A DNA stretch of 64,000 bases, from positions 558,001-622,000 of the forward strand of contig NZ_JAYXKP010000001.1 of NCBI RefSeq assembly GCF_036039175.1. The letters are read 5' to 3'. Positions within the stretch are counted from its first letter, which is position 1. Each line of letters starts with the position of its first letter. This document shows positions 8,518-17,756 of the stretch, piece by piece. The DNA is from Marinilactibacillus sp036039175. GTDB lineage: Bacteria > Bacillota > Bacilli > Lactobacillales > Carnobacteriaceae_A. A program made the translations under genes and the position numbers. The notes under the pieces were generated by a model. The model did no database searches and was not told the DNA's origin. It saw only the letters and a list, made by a program, of their open reading frames with translations.

Positions 8518-9372
8518 TTAGCGAGTTAAAGGAGCATGCATGTTTAATAGTTTACCGATCATGTCTCTTAATTCTTTACGAGGTACGATATGATCAACAA
8601 AACCATTTTCCAGCACTTTTTCAGCCGACTGAAAGTCATCAGGCACAGATTCTTTGATGGTCTGCTCAATGACTCTTCTTCCAGCAAAGCCAATCAAAGC
8701 ACCTGGTTCAGCCAGGATGATGTCGCCTTGCATTGCAAAACTAGCCGTTACGCCACCAGTTGTAGGATCTGTAAGGACAGTTAAATACAGCAGGCCTTTA
8801 TCTGAATGATTCTTAACTGCAGCACTCGTTTTAGCCATTTGCATTAGGGATAAAATACCTTCTTGCATTCTAGCTCCACCCGATGCTGTAAATAAAACGA
8901 CAGGCAACTGTTCTTTGGTTGCTTTTTCAAACAAGCGTGTGACTTTCTCACCAACAGCTTGACCCATGCTTCCCATAATAAAATTAGAATCCATAATACC
9001 GATTGCTATTTTATGATCACTGATTTTAGCCTCACCAGTCAAAATCGCTTCTCTTAATCCAGAATTGATTTGAGCTTTATTCAGCTTTTCTTCATAACCT
9101 GGGAAATTCAATGGGTCTGTCGAAACGATATCTTCTTCCCACTCCACAAAAGTTCCTTCATCAATTGTCAGGTTTACTCTCTCCTGTGCACTGATTCTAA
9201 AAGCATACTGACAGTTAGGACAAATTCTTTCATTTCCTAGATCTTTTGAATAGATGGATTGTTTACAGTTGGGACATTTAACGAACATACCATCAGGAAC
9301 AAATGGCGCTCTTTCAGAGTCCTGTGTTGCTTTTTGTATAGAAATGTAAGGACGCTTTTTAAAAAGGCGCAT
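8518..9372 (-). CDS. accD: Acetyl-CoA carboxylase carboxyltransferase subunit beta
   Basis: Beta half of the carboxyltransferase, 284 aa. The N-terminal C4 zinc ribbon is intact (Cys33, Cys36, Cys51, Cys54). The crotonase-like core shows FTASGGARMQEG and DPTTGGVTASFAM, which form the CoA-binding oxyanion site. The gene starts 2 bp after accC ends, so coupled translation is likely. Confidence 0.96.
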   Translation of the reverse strand: MRLFKKRPYISIQKATQDSERAPFVPDGMFVKCPNCKQSIYSKDLGNERICPNCQYAFRISAQERVNLTIDEGTFVEWEEDIVSTDPLNFPGYEEKLNKAQINSGLREAILTGEAKISDHKIAIGIMDSNFIMGSMGQAVGEKVTRLFEKATKEQLPVVLFTASGGARMQEGILSLMQMAKTSAAVKNHSDKGLLYLTVLTDPTTGGVTASFAMQGDIILAEPGALIGFAGRRVIEQTIKESVPDDFQSAEKVLENGFVDHIVPRKELRDMIGKLLNMHAPLTR

Positions 9373-9374
9373 AC

Positions 9375-10748
9375 TTATCCCTCCTCTAACTCATTCTGCC
9401 ATTTAGGAATAAAACTTTTTTCAAGATACTCTGTATCATACTTACCACTTAAAAATGTTTCGTCATCAAGCAGATCAAGCTGGAATTGTAAATTGGTCTG
9501 TATCCCTTCAACGATCATTTCTTTTAGAGCTCTTTTCATCTTGGCAATGGCAATTTCTCTCGTTTTACCGTGCGTGATGACTTTAGCGATCATAGCGTCA
9601 TAATATGGTGGGATCTCTCCACCAGCAAATAATGCTGTGTCAACTCTTAATCCATTACCTCCAGAAGGCAGGTTTAAGTAGCTTATAACACCTGGTGACG
9701 GTGCGAAGTTAAAAGCAGGATTTTCAGCGTTGATACGGCACTCCAATGCATGACCACTTAACTTAAGTGTATCCTGATCTATTGACAAAGGTTCATTATT
9801 TGCTATTTTTATCTGTTCTTGTACGATATCGAAATTTGAAATCATTTCAGTAATCGGGTGCTCTACTTGAATTCTAGTGTTCATTTCCATGAAATAAAAA
9901 GCCCCACTATCATCCATTAGAAACTCTACAGTTCCTGCATTTTTGTATCCTACATATTCAGCAGCTCTTACTGCAGCGGCGCCAATTTCTTCTCTTTGTT
10001 CTTCTGTAAGTACATGAGAAGGCGCTTCTTCAAGAATTTTCTGGTGGTTACGTTGCATTGAACAATCTCTTTCTCCAATGTGAATCACATGACCGTGATG
10101 GTCACCAAGCAATTGAATTTCAATGTGCTTAGCAGGAGAAATAATTTTTTCCATATACATACGGTCATCACCGAAAGCAGCTTTCGCTTCAGATTTAGCA
10201 TGATTGAAAGCTTGAATCAATTGTGCTTCAGATTCGACAACACGCATACCCTTACCACCACCACCGGCTACGGCTTTAACGATAACAGGATACCCGATCT
10301 GCTCTGCTGTTTCAAGAACTTCTTCGTCAGTGACTAAGAATCCGTCACTACCAGGTACGATCGGCACATTTGCTTTACGCATCATTTCTCGAGCATTTGC
10401 CTTGTTCCCCATCTGGTCAATGGTTTCTTTATCAGGGCCAATAAAAACAATATTGACTTCTTCACACATGGCTGCGAAGGTACTATTTTCAGAAAGAAAT
10501 CCAAATCCCGGGTGAATGGCTTGTGCTCCAGTAATCACAGCAGCACTTAAAATGTTTTGCATATTCAAATAAGAATCGCTTGCTTTAGCTGGTCCTATAC
10601 AAACTGCTTCATCAGCCAGTTGCATGTGAAGTGCATCTTCATCTGCTTCTGAGTAAACAGCAACAGTTTGAATCCCCATTTCTTGACAGGCTCTGATAAT
10701 TCGAACGGCTATTTCTCCTCGATTGGCAATCAATATCTTTTGAAACAT
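9375..10748 (-). CDS. accC: Biotin carboxylase subunit of acetyl-CoA carboxylase
   Basis: ATP-grasp enzyme of 457 aa that carboxylates biotin on AccB with ATP and bicarbonate. The sequence opens FQKILIANRGEIAVRIIRAC, has the ATP-binding glycine loop AGGGGKGMR near residues 161-169, the catalytic EMNTRIQVEHPITE segment near 288-301, and the C-terminal biotin carboxylase domain. It sits between fabZ and accD in the fab-acc cluster. Confidence 0.97.
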   Translation of the reverse strand: MFQKILIANRGEIAVRIIRACQEMGIQTVAVYSEADEDALHMQLADEAVCIGPAKASDSYLNMQNILSAAVITGAQAIHPGFGFLSENSTFAAMCEEVNIVFIGPDKETIDQMGNKANAREMMRKANVPIVPGSDGFLVTDEEVLETAEQIGYPVIVKAVAGGGGKGMRVVESEAQLIQAFNHAKSEAKAAFGDDRMYMEKIISPAKHIEIQLLGDHHGHVIHIGERDCSMQRNHQKILEEAPSHVLTEEQREEIGAAAVRAAEYVGYKNAGTVEFLMDDSGAFYFMEMNTRIQVEHPITEMISNFDIVQEQIKIANNEPLSIDQDTLKLSGHALECRINAENPAFNFAPSPGVISYLNLPSGGNGLRVDTALFAGGEIPPYYDAMIAKVITHGKTREIAIAKMKRALKEMIVEGIQTNLQFQLDLLDDETFLSGKYDTEYLEKSFIPKWQNELEEG

Positions 10749-10823
10749 TATATGACCTTCCTTAAAATCAAAATTGTAAATCTATATAGAATAGATTGTA
10801 AGGTGTTTTAAAACAAAGTTTTT

Positions 10824-11255
10824 TTAACGGCCAATAATGAACGTCATTTCAACTTCACAGACTTTTTTCCCATCAACATATGCGACACCTTTTCCGATAC
10901 CAGCATATTGTTTAAGTTTAACGATGTCTACTTTTAATTCTAAGATATCACCTGGAACAACTTTTTTTCTAAATTTAACTTTATTTAGTCCACCAAGATA
11001 AGCTGTTTGTCCTTGGAATTGATCCAATTTAAGTAATGGAATCGAGCCAGCTTGAGCCAGACTCTCAACAATTAATACACCTGGCATTACAGGTTCGCCA
11101 GGGAAATGTCCTTGGAAAAATTCTTCGTTGATGGTTACGTTCTTGATTGCTGTAACGTGTTCTCCAGGAATCATTTCAGTTACTTTATCAATAAAATAAA
11201 TTGGGTAACGGTTTGGAATTAGTTCTTGGATTTCTTTAATGTTCATAGTAGTCAT
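10824..11255 (-). CDS. fabZ: 3-hydroxyacyl-ACP dehydratase FabZ
   Basis: Hot-dog-fold dehydratase of 143 aa acting in every elongation cycle. The helix motif GHFPGEPVMPGVLIVE carries the catalytic His, with the Glu of the dyad in VESLAQAG. No fabM or fabN is present in the window, so the source of unsaturated fatty acids is not shown here. FabZ versus an isomerising FabN-type enzyme cannot be told from sequence alone; the position between accB and accC is the usual place of fabZ. Confidence 0.93.
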   Translation of the reverse strand: MTTMNIKEIQELIPNRYPIYFIDKVTEMIPGEHVTAIKNVTINEEFFQGHFPGEPVMPGVLIVESLAQAGSIPLLKLDQFQGQTAYLGGLNKVKFRKKVVPGDILELKVDIVKLKQYAGIGKGVAYVDGKKVCEVEMTFIIGR

Positions 11256-11306
11256 TTTTAAGTGCTCCTCAAATAGTTAGTTTAGATTGTCTTTTACATA
11301 CGTGTG

Positions 11307-11795
11307 TTATTTTACGTCTTTGATTTGAACGAGTGGTTGACCAAATTCGATTGGCTGGCCATCTTCAACTAAGACTTTGTGGACTGTTCCACTAACATCA
11401 CTTTTAATTTCGTTCATGACTTTCATTGCTTCAATAATGACTAGAGGCTGACCTTTTTCGATAACATCTCCAGCCTTAACAAAAGCAGGTTTGTCTGGAG
11501 AAGAAGCGAGATAAGAAGTTCCCACGATAGGTGCGGTCACTTCATGAACGCCTTCTAAATCTTCACTTACTGGTGTAACTTCTTCTTTAACTGTCGAACT
11601 GATGTCAGTCACGTTTGAAGCATTGCTCACTGGTTTAGGCGCAACAACTTCTGACGGTCGCGGCGCTTCATTAGAAACAGCTGCTGTATCGTTTTTACTC
11701 ATCTTGATAGATACGGCTTCATTCGATAATTCAAAGATCTTCAAACTTGAAGCATCTATTTTTTCGATAAGTTCTTTGATTTGTCCAAAGTCCAT
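11307..11795 (-). CDS. accB: Biotin carboxyl carrier protein of acetyl-CoA carboxylase
   Basis: 162-aa carrier with an N-terminal dimerisation helix, a flexible Pro/Val/Ser-rich linker (about 35-82) and a C-terminal biotinyl domain. The target lysine is Lys125 in the EAMKVMNE motif. It is loaded by biotin ligase, which is outside this window, and shuttles CO2 between AccC and AccAD. It lies 3 bp after fabF, in tight operon spacing. Confidence 0.96.
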   Translation of the reverse strand: MDFGQIKELIEKIDASSLKIFELSNEAVSIKMSKNDTAAVSNEAPRPSEVVAPKPVSNASNVTDISSTVKEEVTPVSEDLEGVHEVTAPIVGTSYLASSPDKPAFVKAGDVIEKGQPLVIIEAMKVMNEIKSDVSGTVHKVLVEDGQPIEFGQPLVQIKDVK

Positions 11796-11798
11796 GTG

Positions 11799-13040
11799 TT
11801 AAGCATCCTCCCATTTTTTGAAACAAGTAACTGCATTATGCCCTCCGAAGCCTAATGAGTTATTTAAAGCATACATGATTTCTTTATGTCTTGCTTCTTT
11901 GGGAATATAATCTAGATCACAATCTTCATCTGCAGTTTCAAGTCCGATTGTTGGAGGTAGTATACCTTCTTGCAGTGCTTTGATACATGCTACCGCTTCA
12001 ATGGCACCCGCTCCACCTAAAAGGTGACCTGTACTACCTTTAGTACTTGAAATCGGTACATTGTATGCTACTTCTTCTCCAAGCGCTCTCTTAAGTGCTA
12101 CTGTTTCAGAAGAATCATTTGCAGGAGTTGATGTCCCGTGAGCGTTAATATATCCTACTTGAGCAGGTTCAATATTCGCTTCTTTCATTGCATGAATCAT
12201 CGCATTAGCAGCACCTTCACCAGTTGGTGTCGGAGCAGTCATGTGATAACTATCTCCAGTTGCGCCATAACCTACAATTTCAGCATAGATTTTCGCACCA
12301 CGCTCTTGAGCGCTCTCTAGACTTTCAAGCAAGAGTACCGCAGCACCTTCACCCATAACAAATCCTTGACGATCTTTGTCAAATGGCATTGACGCTCTAT
12401 CTGGATCTTCAGCATTTGATAAAGCTGTTAAAGCAGCAAATCCTGACATTCCAATTTCGTTAATACTCGCTTCAGCACCACCCGCAAGCATATAATCTGC
12501 ATAGCCATGTTTGATATTTCTAAAGGCTTCACCAATAGAGTTATTACCAGAAGCACAAGCTGTAACGATGGATAAGTTTGGTCCTTTTGCACCAGTAGCA
12601 ATTGAAATATTTCCTGCTACCATGTTACCAATTGCCATCGGTACGAAGAAAGGTGCTACACGGTCCAATCCTTTTTCATGCATTTTAATGATTTGGTTTT
12701 GCATCGCATTTAATCCACCGATACCAGAGCCTACCATTACGCCAAGACGACTTGCATCAATAGAATCAACGTCTAATTTAGAATCTTCCATCGCTTCAAG
12801 TGCTGCTACTACACCATACTGAGAAAATACATCCATTCTTTTAGCCAGTTTGCCATCCATTCTATCTTTCGCTTTGAAATCTTTAACTTCTCCAGCGACA
12901 TGGACATTAATTGGTGTTCCGTCAAATTTTGTTAAAGGGCCGATTCCGTTTTTACCTGTCTTCAAACCATCCCAAAATTCATTTACGTTGTTTCCTAAAG
13001 GTGTTACTGCACCTAAACCTGTTATAACGACTCTACGCAT
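11799..13040 (-). CDS. fabF: 3-oxoacyl-ACP synthase II
   Basis: Condensing enzyme of 413 aa that elongates acyl-ACP with malonyl-ACP. The Cys-His-His triad is visible: Cys162 in VTACASGN, His in NAHGTSTPAND near 303 and His in GSTGHLLGGAG near 339. The GGHN motif near the C-terminus is intact. It is the only FabF/FabB-type synthase in the cluster, as in streptococci. Confidence 0.97.
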   Translation of the reverse strand: MRRVVITGLGAVTPLGNNVNEFWDGLKTGKNGIGPLTKFDGTPINVHVAGEVKDFKAKDRMDGKLAKRMDVFSQYGVVAALEAMEDSKLDVDSIDASRLGVMVGSGIGGLNAMQNQIIKMHEKGLDRVAPFFVPMAIGNMVAGNISIATGAKGPNLSIVTACASGNNSIGEAFRNIKHGYADYMLAGGAEASINEIGMSGFAALTALSNAEDPDRASMPFDKDRQGFVMGEGAAVLLLESLESAQERGAKIYAEIVGYGATGDSYHMTAPTPTGEGAANAMIHAMKEANIEPAQVGYINAHGTSTPANDSSETVALKRALGEEVAYNVPISSTKGSTGHLLGGAGAIEAVACIKALQEGILPPTIGLETADEDCDLDYIPKEARHKEIMYALNNSLGFGGHNAVTCFKKWEDA

Positions 13041-13056
13041 TTTAATATCCTCCTAA

Positions 13057-13794
13057 TTATCCGTTCATTACCATTCCGCCATCAACATTGATGACTTGTC
13101 CAGTAATATAGTTTTGTTTACTTAAGAATAAAGCAGCTTCTGCCACTTCTTCTGGTTGACCTAATCTCTGTAATGGGATTTGAGTCATAATCGTGTCTTT
13201 GACTGTGTCTGCTAATACATCGGTCATGTCAGATTCGACAAATCCTGGAGCGATTGCATTTACTGTAATCCCTCTTGGCGCTAATTCTCTAGCTACAGAT
13301 TTAGTGAAACCGATAATACCTGCTTTACTTGCAGCATAGTTAGCTTGTCCAGCATTTCCAGTTTGCCCTACAACACTTGCTAGGTTGATAATACTTCCGC
13401 TTTTTTGCTTAAGCATAAATCTTGAAGCAGCTTTAGTTGTATAAAATGTCCCTTTTAAGTTGATATCAATCGTTTGATCAAACTCTTCTTCAGTCATTCT
13501 TAAAAGTAAGTTGTCTCTCGTGATTCCAGCATTATTTACTAAAACATCTACACTACCAAATTTCTTCTTCGTATCTTTGATAAGCTTTGTTGCAAATTCT
13601 GGATCACTGATATCTCCAGCACAAGCAAAGACTTCTCCGCCGAATGCACTTAATTCAGAAATTTGCTCTTCTGAAATTTCTTTACGGCCGTTCAATACAA
13701 TATTATGGCCTTCTTTAGCAAAAGCATAAGCAATAGCTTTTCCAATGCCTCGTGAACTTCCTGTAACGATAACTGTTTTAATCTTATCTACCAC
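13057..13794 (-). CDS. fabG: 3-oxoacyl-ACP reductase
   Basis: NADPH-dependent short-chain dehydrogenase of 245 aa. It has the TGSSRGIGKA cofactor loop (about 11-20), NNAGITRDN, the Ser-Tyr-Lys active site (YAASKAG near 153) and the GQVINVDGG ending typical of FabG. The start is GTG, preceded by AGAGGTG. It lies between fabD and fabF in the cluster. Confidence 0.96.
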   Translation of the reverse strand: MVDKIKTVIVTGSSRGIGKAIAYAFAKEGHNIVLNGRKEISEEQISELSAFGGEVFACAGDISDPEFATKLIKDTKKKFGSVDVLVNNAGITRDNLLLRMTEEEFDQTIDINLKGTFYTTKAASRFMLKQKSGSIINLASVVGQTGNAGQANYAASKAGIIGFTKSVARELAPRGITVNAIAPGFVESDMTDVLADTVKDTIMTQIPLQRLGQPEEVAEAALFLSKQNYITGQVINVDGGMVMNG

Positions 13795-13811
13795 TTTTTC
13801 ACCTCTAATTG

Positions 13812-14747
13812 TTAGTTGGTATGCGCAAGCGCTTCAATTGCTTTATGCAATTGCTTGTCATTCTCTACATTCATAACTGAAACACTACGATCTATTTTCT
13901 TGACAAATGTTTTCAGTGTTTTGCCCGGGCCCAATTCTACAAAATTATCCGCTCCGTCTTTGATCATCTGACGAATCATCTGTTCAAATCTTACGGGAGA
14001 CATTACTTGTTGAACAAGTGTCGGTATGACTTCGTCTATAGTCTCATAAGTTCTCGCATTCGTATTGCTGTATACAGGATAGAGAAATTCTTTTGTTCTA
14101 ATATTTTTTAGCTCAATTTCCAAATTTTTCGCTGCCGGCTCAAGTAATTTGGTGTGGAATGGACCACTTACATTTAGCGGAATCACTTTTTTAGCACCAG
14201 CATCTTCAAGCTCTTTAATAGCTTGAGTGACACCGGCTTTTATTCCAGCGACAACAATTTGACCTGGCATATTATAATTTGCTACTTGTACATAATGCGT
14301 CTCACTGATCTCGTCACATATTTTTTCAACGACTTCAGATTCTAATCCCATAACTGCGGCCATTGCGCCTACACCTTCTGGGACGGCTTCGTCCATAAAT
14401 TGTCCTCTTTTATGAACAAGCTTTACTGCATCTTCAAATGTAAAAACCTCTGAGGAAACCAGTGCAGTATATTCACCTAAACTCAATCCTGCTACCATAT
14501 CGGGTTTGATTCCGGCTTCTTGCATCAATTGTTCAATCGCATGACTTAACGTTAAAATGGCTGGCTGCGTCAATGGTGTCCAATGTAATTTCTCATTCTG
14601 ATTAAAAGCTAATTCAGCTATATCTATAGATAGTGCTTCACTTGCTTTATCGAAGGTTTGCTTTACACTTCCATATTGATCATATAATTCTTTACCCATA
14701 CCGTCGTATTGAGCGCCTTGCCCGCTAAATAAAAATGCTGTAGACAT
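13812..14747 (-). CDS. fabD: Malonyl-CoA:ACP transacylase
   Basis: Loads malonate onto ACP; 311 aa. The opening FLFSGQGAQY motif, the nucleophile Ser89 in GLSLGEYTA and the His in GPFHTKL are present. It is separated from fabK upstream by 162 bp that hold a terminator-like hairpin and a second inverted repeat, unlike the rest of the cluster where spacing is 2-80 bp. Confidence 0.96.
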   Translation of the reverse strand: MSTAFLFSGQGAQYDGMGKELYDQYGSVKQTFDKASEALSIDIAELAFNQNEKLHWTPLTQPAILTLSHAIEQLMQEAGIKPDMVAGLSLGEYTALVSSEVFTFEDAVKLVHKRGQFMDEAVPEGVGAMAAVMGLESEVVEKICDEISETHYVQVANYNMPGQIVVAGIKAGVTQAIKELEDAGAKKVIPLNVSGPFHTKLLEPAAKNLEIELKNIRTKEFLYPVYSNTNARTYETIDEVIPTLVQQVMSPVRFEQMIRQMIKDGADNFVELGPGKTLKTFVKKIDRSVSVMNVENDKQLHKAIEALAHTN

Positions 14748-14803
14748 ATTATAGATATCCTTTCTACTACGAAGCTTTATCGTTCTTTTATTGATTATTT
14801 CCA

Positions 14804-14850
14804 GGGAATGTCATAAAGCAATGAAGTCTACTTATATGTTCTACATTCCC
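14804..14850. repeat. Inverted repeat in the fabD leader
   Basis: GGGAATGT (14804-14811) and ACATTCCC (14843-14850) are perfect inverted arms around a 31-base loop, in the untranslated region upstream of fabD. It could be an mRNA stem affecting fabD expression. No known leader family was recognised. Confidence 0.4.
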
Positions 14851-14857
14851 TTTATAA

Positions 14858-14908
14858 TCAAAAGACCGCTATACTTTGATTTTTTTCAAAGTATAGATGG
14901 TCTTTTTT
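14858..14908 (-). terminator. Intra-cluster terminator between fabK and fabD
   Basis: On the minus strand a stem of about 18 bp (AAAGACC then CTATACTTTGA, paired with the matching arms at 14861-14879) with a short A-rich loop ends in GGTCTTTT. It lies right after the fabK stop codon, so it should reduce transcription into fabD and the acc genes. Confidence 0.75.
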
Positions 14909-14909
14909 G

Positions 14910-15863
14910 TTATGCAAATACTACAGGATTAGATGTTAGCTCTTTGTATTCTTGCATGAGTTCTTCTACAATTTCTTTACATGATTGTTCTTTTTTGACT
15001 AGTCCAGCACTCTGTCCTGCCATGAAAGAACCTGTATCCTTGTCCCCATCAACAACTGCACGTCTAAGTGCGCCTCTTCCTAATTCTTCTAACCTAGAAA
15101 AATCTGGGTTTTCGTCACTTGTGATTTCTTTTTCGACTTGTAGATATTCTCGTGTCAGTTTATTTCTTAAAACACGAACTGGGTGGCCGGTAATGAGACC
15201 TGTTACTACAGTGTCAATATCTCTAGCTTTTATGACTCTTTTTTTGAAGTTCTCATGGGCGATACTTTCAGTAGCTACAACGAATCTAGTACCTAACTGG
15301 ACAGCTGAAGCTCCTAACATGATGGCAGCTGCAACGCCTCTTCCGTCCGCAATACCGCCTGCAGCGATTACAGGAATCGTAACTGCATCAACCACTTGAG
15401 GAACAAGTGTCATAGTTGTAGATTTACCGATATGTCCACCGGCTTCCATTCCTTCGCAGATAATTGCATCCGCGCCGTCATTTTGCATTCGTTTTGCAAG
15501 AGCAACCGAAGCAACAACTGGAATGACCACGATACCAGCTTCTTTGAACTTTTTCATGTATTTCCCCGGGCTACCCGCACCTGTAGAAATGACTTTAACT
15601 TTTTCTTCGCAAACGACTTCAACCACTTCATCAACGTAAGGTGATAGAAGAAGAACGTTTACTCCAAAAGGTTTATCTGTCATTTCTTTAGTTTCACGGA
15701 TCAATTTACGTACGAATTCTCCCGGTTCATGACCAGCCCCTATCATACCTAATCCACCAGCATTTGAGACCCCAGCCGCTAAGCTAGGTGTGCCTACCCA
15801 TGACATTGCTCCTTGGATAATAGGATAGTTGATTCCAATTTTTTCCATTAGTGCCTGATTCAT
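14910..15863 (-). CDS. fabK: FMN-dependent enoyl-ACP reductase II
   Basis: TIM-barrel flavoprotein of 317 aa of the 2-nitropropane dioxygenase/FabK family. The IQGAMSWVGTPSLA opening, EGMEAGGHIG and AAGGIADGRG FMN-phosphate loop are characteristic. FabK replaces FabI in streptococci and relatives and is known to be insensitive to triclosan. Its place between acpP and fabD is the streptococcal arrangement. Confidence 0.95.
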   Translation of the reverse strand: MNQALMEKIGINYPIIQGAMSWVGTPSLAAGVSNAGGLGMIGAGHEPGEFVRKLIRETKEMTDKPFGVNVLLLSPYVDEVVEVVCEEKVKVISTGAGSPGKYMKKFKEAGIVVIPVVASVALAKRMQNDGADAIICEGMEAGGHIGKSTTMTLVPQVVDAVTIPVIAAGGIADGRGVAAAIMLGASAVQLGTRFVVATESIAHENFKKRVIKARDIDTVVTGLITGHPVRVLRNKLTREYLQVEKEITSDENPDFSRLEELGRGALRRAVVDGDKDTGSFMAGQSAGLVKKEQSCKEIVEELMQEYKELTSNPVVFA

Positions 15864-15888
15864 ATAGGAGCTCCCTTCTAAATATTAA

Positions 15889-16116
15889 TTAAGCTAGTTG
15901 CTCATCTACATATTTAACGATATCTTGAACAGTATTTAAACCTTCTTCAGTTTCAATTTTGATATCAAATTCATCTTCAATATCGTTGATGATTTGGAAT
16001 AAGTCTAAGCTGTCTGCTTCTAATTCCTCACGGAAGTTTGTGTTTAATTGTACTTCTTCTTTTTCTTTATCTAATTGATCCACGATGATTTCTTGAATAG
16101 TTTCGAAAGTTGACAT
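15889..16116 (-). CDS. acpP: Acyl carrier protein
   Basis: 75-aa acidic carrier. The phosphopantetheine attachment serine is Ser36 in the motif ADSLDLF. The start is the ATG at 16116, preceded by GGAGG eight bases upstream; an in-frame TTG further upstream lies inside that ribosome-binding site and is rejected. It lies between fabH and fabK. Confidence 0.96.
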   Translation of the reverse strand: MSTFETIQEIIVDQLDKEKEEVQLNTNFREELEADSLDLFQIINDIEDEFDIKIETEEGLNTVQDIVKYVDEQLA

Positions 16117-16137
16117 TATTTGTTCCTCCAAATTTTT

Positions 16138-17124
16138 TTATAGTTTGATTAACAGTGATCCCCATGCTAACCCGCCACCAAAGCCGGTCAGCACGATAGT
16201 TTGATTATTTCCGAGCTGGATGTCTCCATTTTCTATTAATTCTTCCAATAATATCGGTATACTAGCCGCCGATGTATTTCCATAGTGCTGGATATTTTGA
16301 GGAAACTTGTCTAATGGCTGTTTAAGTTTCTTAGACACTGCTTTGATCAATCGAGCATTTGCCTGATGTAATAAAAAGTAATCGACATCTTCAAGTTGAA
16401 GTTGACTTTTTTCTACTACATCGTTAATACTCTTTGGAACAGATCTGACAACAAAATCGAAAATGTCTCGTCCGCTCATTTTCAGGTGAGCATCCGTTTC
16501 TTTTTCAGGAGTCAGCGGATTCTGAACCGAACTTTCTCCAGAAGTAAGCGCACTTCCTCTAGATCCGTCAGCATGAATATCTTCATTGATAAAGCTTTGG
16601 GTATGATCATTTCTTTCAAGTAACATAGCCCCTGCTCCATCTCCGAAAAGCACGGCGGTAGAACGATCTGACCAATTCACTACTTTAGACATCACTTCTG
16701 CACCAATAACTAGCGCGTAACGATAGGAACTAACAGATAACATTTTTTCAGCAACCGAACTGGCATACACAAATCCAGAACAAGCAGCGTTCAAGTCAAA
16801 TGCTATTGCATTTATTGCTTGAATATTAGCTTGTACCTTGCACGCTACTGACGGTGACTGTGAATCAGGTGACATTGTTGCGACAATAATCAATCCAATT
16901 TCACTTACGTCTACACCGCTATTAGCTAATGCATTCTCAGCAGCTTTTGTGCCTAGATCAGAGGTATTCTCAGTCGTGCTAATATGTCTTTGCTTTATAC
17001 CTGTACGTGAACTAATCCATTCGTCAGAAGTATCCAACCACTCTGTCAGATCCTCATTTGTAAGAATCTTTTCAGGAATATATTTTCCAACTGAACAAAT
17101 TTTAACTTTCGCTTGATTACTCAC
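16138..17124 (-). CDS. fabH: 3-oxoacyl-ACP synthase III
   Basis: Initiates fatty-acid synthesis by condensing acetyl-CoA or another starter with malonyl-ACP. The 328 aa include active-site Cys115 in AACSGF, His in FLLHQANARL near 251 and Asn in YGNTSAAS. Its ATG overlaps the end of fabT by 4 bp, so the regulator and the first enzyme are translated together. Confidence 0.96.
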   Translation of the reverse strand: MSNQAKVKICSVGKYIPEKILTNEDLTEWLDTSDEWISSRTGIKQRHISTTENTSDLGTKAAENALANSGVDVSEIGLIIVATMSPDSQSPSVACKVQANIQAINAIAFDLNAACSGFVYASSVAEKMLSVSSYRYALVIGAEVMSKVVNWSDRSTAVLFGDGAGAMLLERNDHTQSFINEDIHADGSRGSALTSGESSVQNPLTPEKETDAHLKMSGRDIFDFVVRSVPKSINDVVEKSQLQLEDVDYFLLHQANARLIKAVSKKLKQPLDKFPQNIQHYGNTSAASIPILLEELIENGDIQLGNNQTIVLTGFGGGLAWGSLLIKL

Positions 17125-17576
17125 TTCGGTAACTGCTCCTTTGTACGCTCTAAGAAATCATGTAGATTTTTCAAGCCTAGCATTAGAATTTCTGATTGGT
17201 CTTTGTCCATCTCTGCAATGGTTTCCCTTACCATATCTCTGTGGAATTTATCATGAAGTCTATACAGTAAACGTCCTGTAGGGCTAAGAGATAGTTTTAC
17301 AACTCTTCTATCATGGTCAGTACGTACTCTTTCGACGTAATTTTTACGCACTAAATTATTGACCGAAACCGTTAATGTCCCAGCTGTTACGCCCAATTTT
17401 TTTGCTACTTCACTGGTCGTAAGTTGCTCGTACATGCCTATCGCTTCAATCGTGTGCATCTCTTTGATAGAAACATCTTTAAACCTACTGGATTGTAGTG
17501 TTTTCTCTTCAATCATCAATACATCATTGAATATCGTAACAAGATATTTATTGATTTCATTAACTAATGGGTCCAC
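17121..17576 (-). CDS. fabT: Fatty-acid synthesis repressor FabT (MarR family)
   Basis: MarR-type winged-helix regulator of 151 aa with the recognition segment TSEVAKKLGVTAGTLTVSVNNLVRKNYVERV and the wing DHDRRVVKLSLS. In streptococci FabT represses the fab cluster when bound to long-chain acyl-ACP. Position at the head of the cluster and two FabT boxes on its promoter support the name. The start is GTG with AGGAG five bases upstream. Confidence 0.93.
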   Translation of the reverse strand: MDPLVNEINKYLVTIFNDVLMIEEKTLQSSRFKDVSIKEMHTIEAIGMYEQLTTSEVAKKLGVTAGTLTVSVNNLVRKNYVERVRTDHDRRVVKLSLSPTGRLLYRLHDKFHRDMVRETIAEMDKDQSEILMLGLKNLHDFLERTKEQLPK

Positions 17577-17611
17577 ACCAACTCCTCCATTTCTTCACTC
17601 AGTCAATATAC

Positions 17612-17640
17612 TTTGATTATCAAATTATTTGACTATCAAA
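17612..17640 (-). promoter_or_regulatory. Two FabT operator boxes
   Basis: TTTGATTATCAAA (17612-17624) and TTTGACTATCAAA (17628-17640) are near-identical palindromes spaced 16 bp centre to centre. They match the known FabT motif core TTTGATTATCAAA. They begin at the -10 element and run toward the fabT start, so bound FabT would block initiation. Confidence 0.9.
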
Positions 17641-17668
17641 ATATAATATACATTTGAATTAGTGTCAA
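17640..17668 (-). promoter_or_regulatory. fabT-fab cluster promoter
   Basis: On the minus strand a consensus TTGACA (17663-17668) and TATATT (17640-17645) are separated by 17 bp. The -10 touches the first FabT box. Confidence 0.88.
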
Positions 17669-17756
17669 GAAAAAATTTATTTCTTAAGTTTCTCTTACAC
17701 GAATCCCGCAATACCAAGCTTCGCTAAAAATCAAAATAAGAATATTTTAATTTAAC

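Noticed and set aside
14861..14907. Possible FabT box in the fabK-fabD hairpin
   Set aside because: TTTGA and TCAAA are 6 bases apart instead of 3, so the palindrome does not fit FabT; it is explained by the terminator stem.
14791..15399. Plus-strand open frame of about 200 codons across fabK
   Set aside because: It is antisense to a clear fabK with intact motifs, has a cysteine- and serine-rich composition and no ribosome-binding site; it is a shadow frame.
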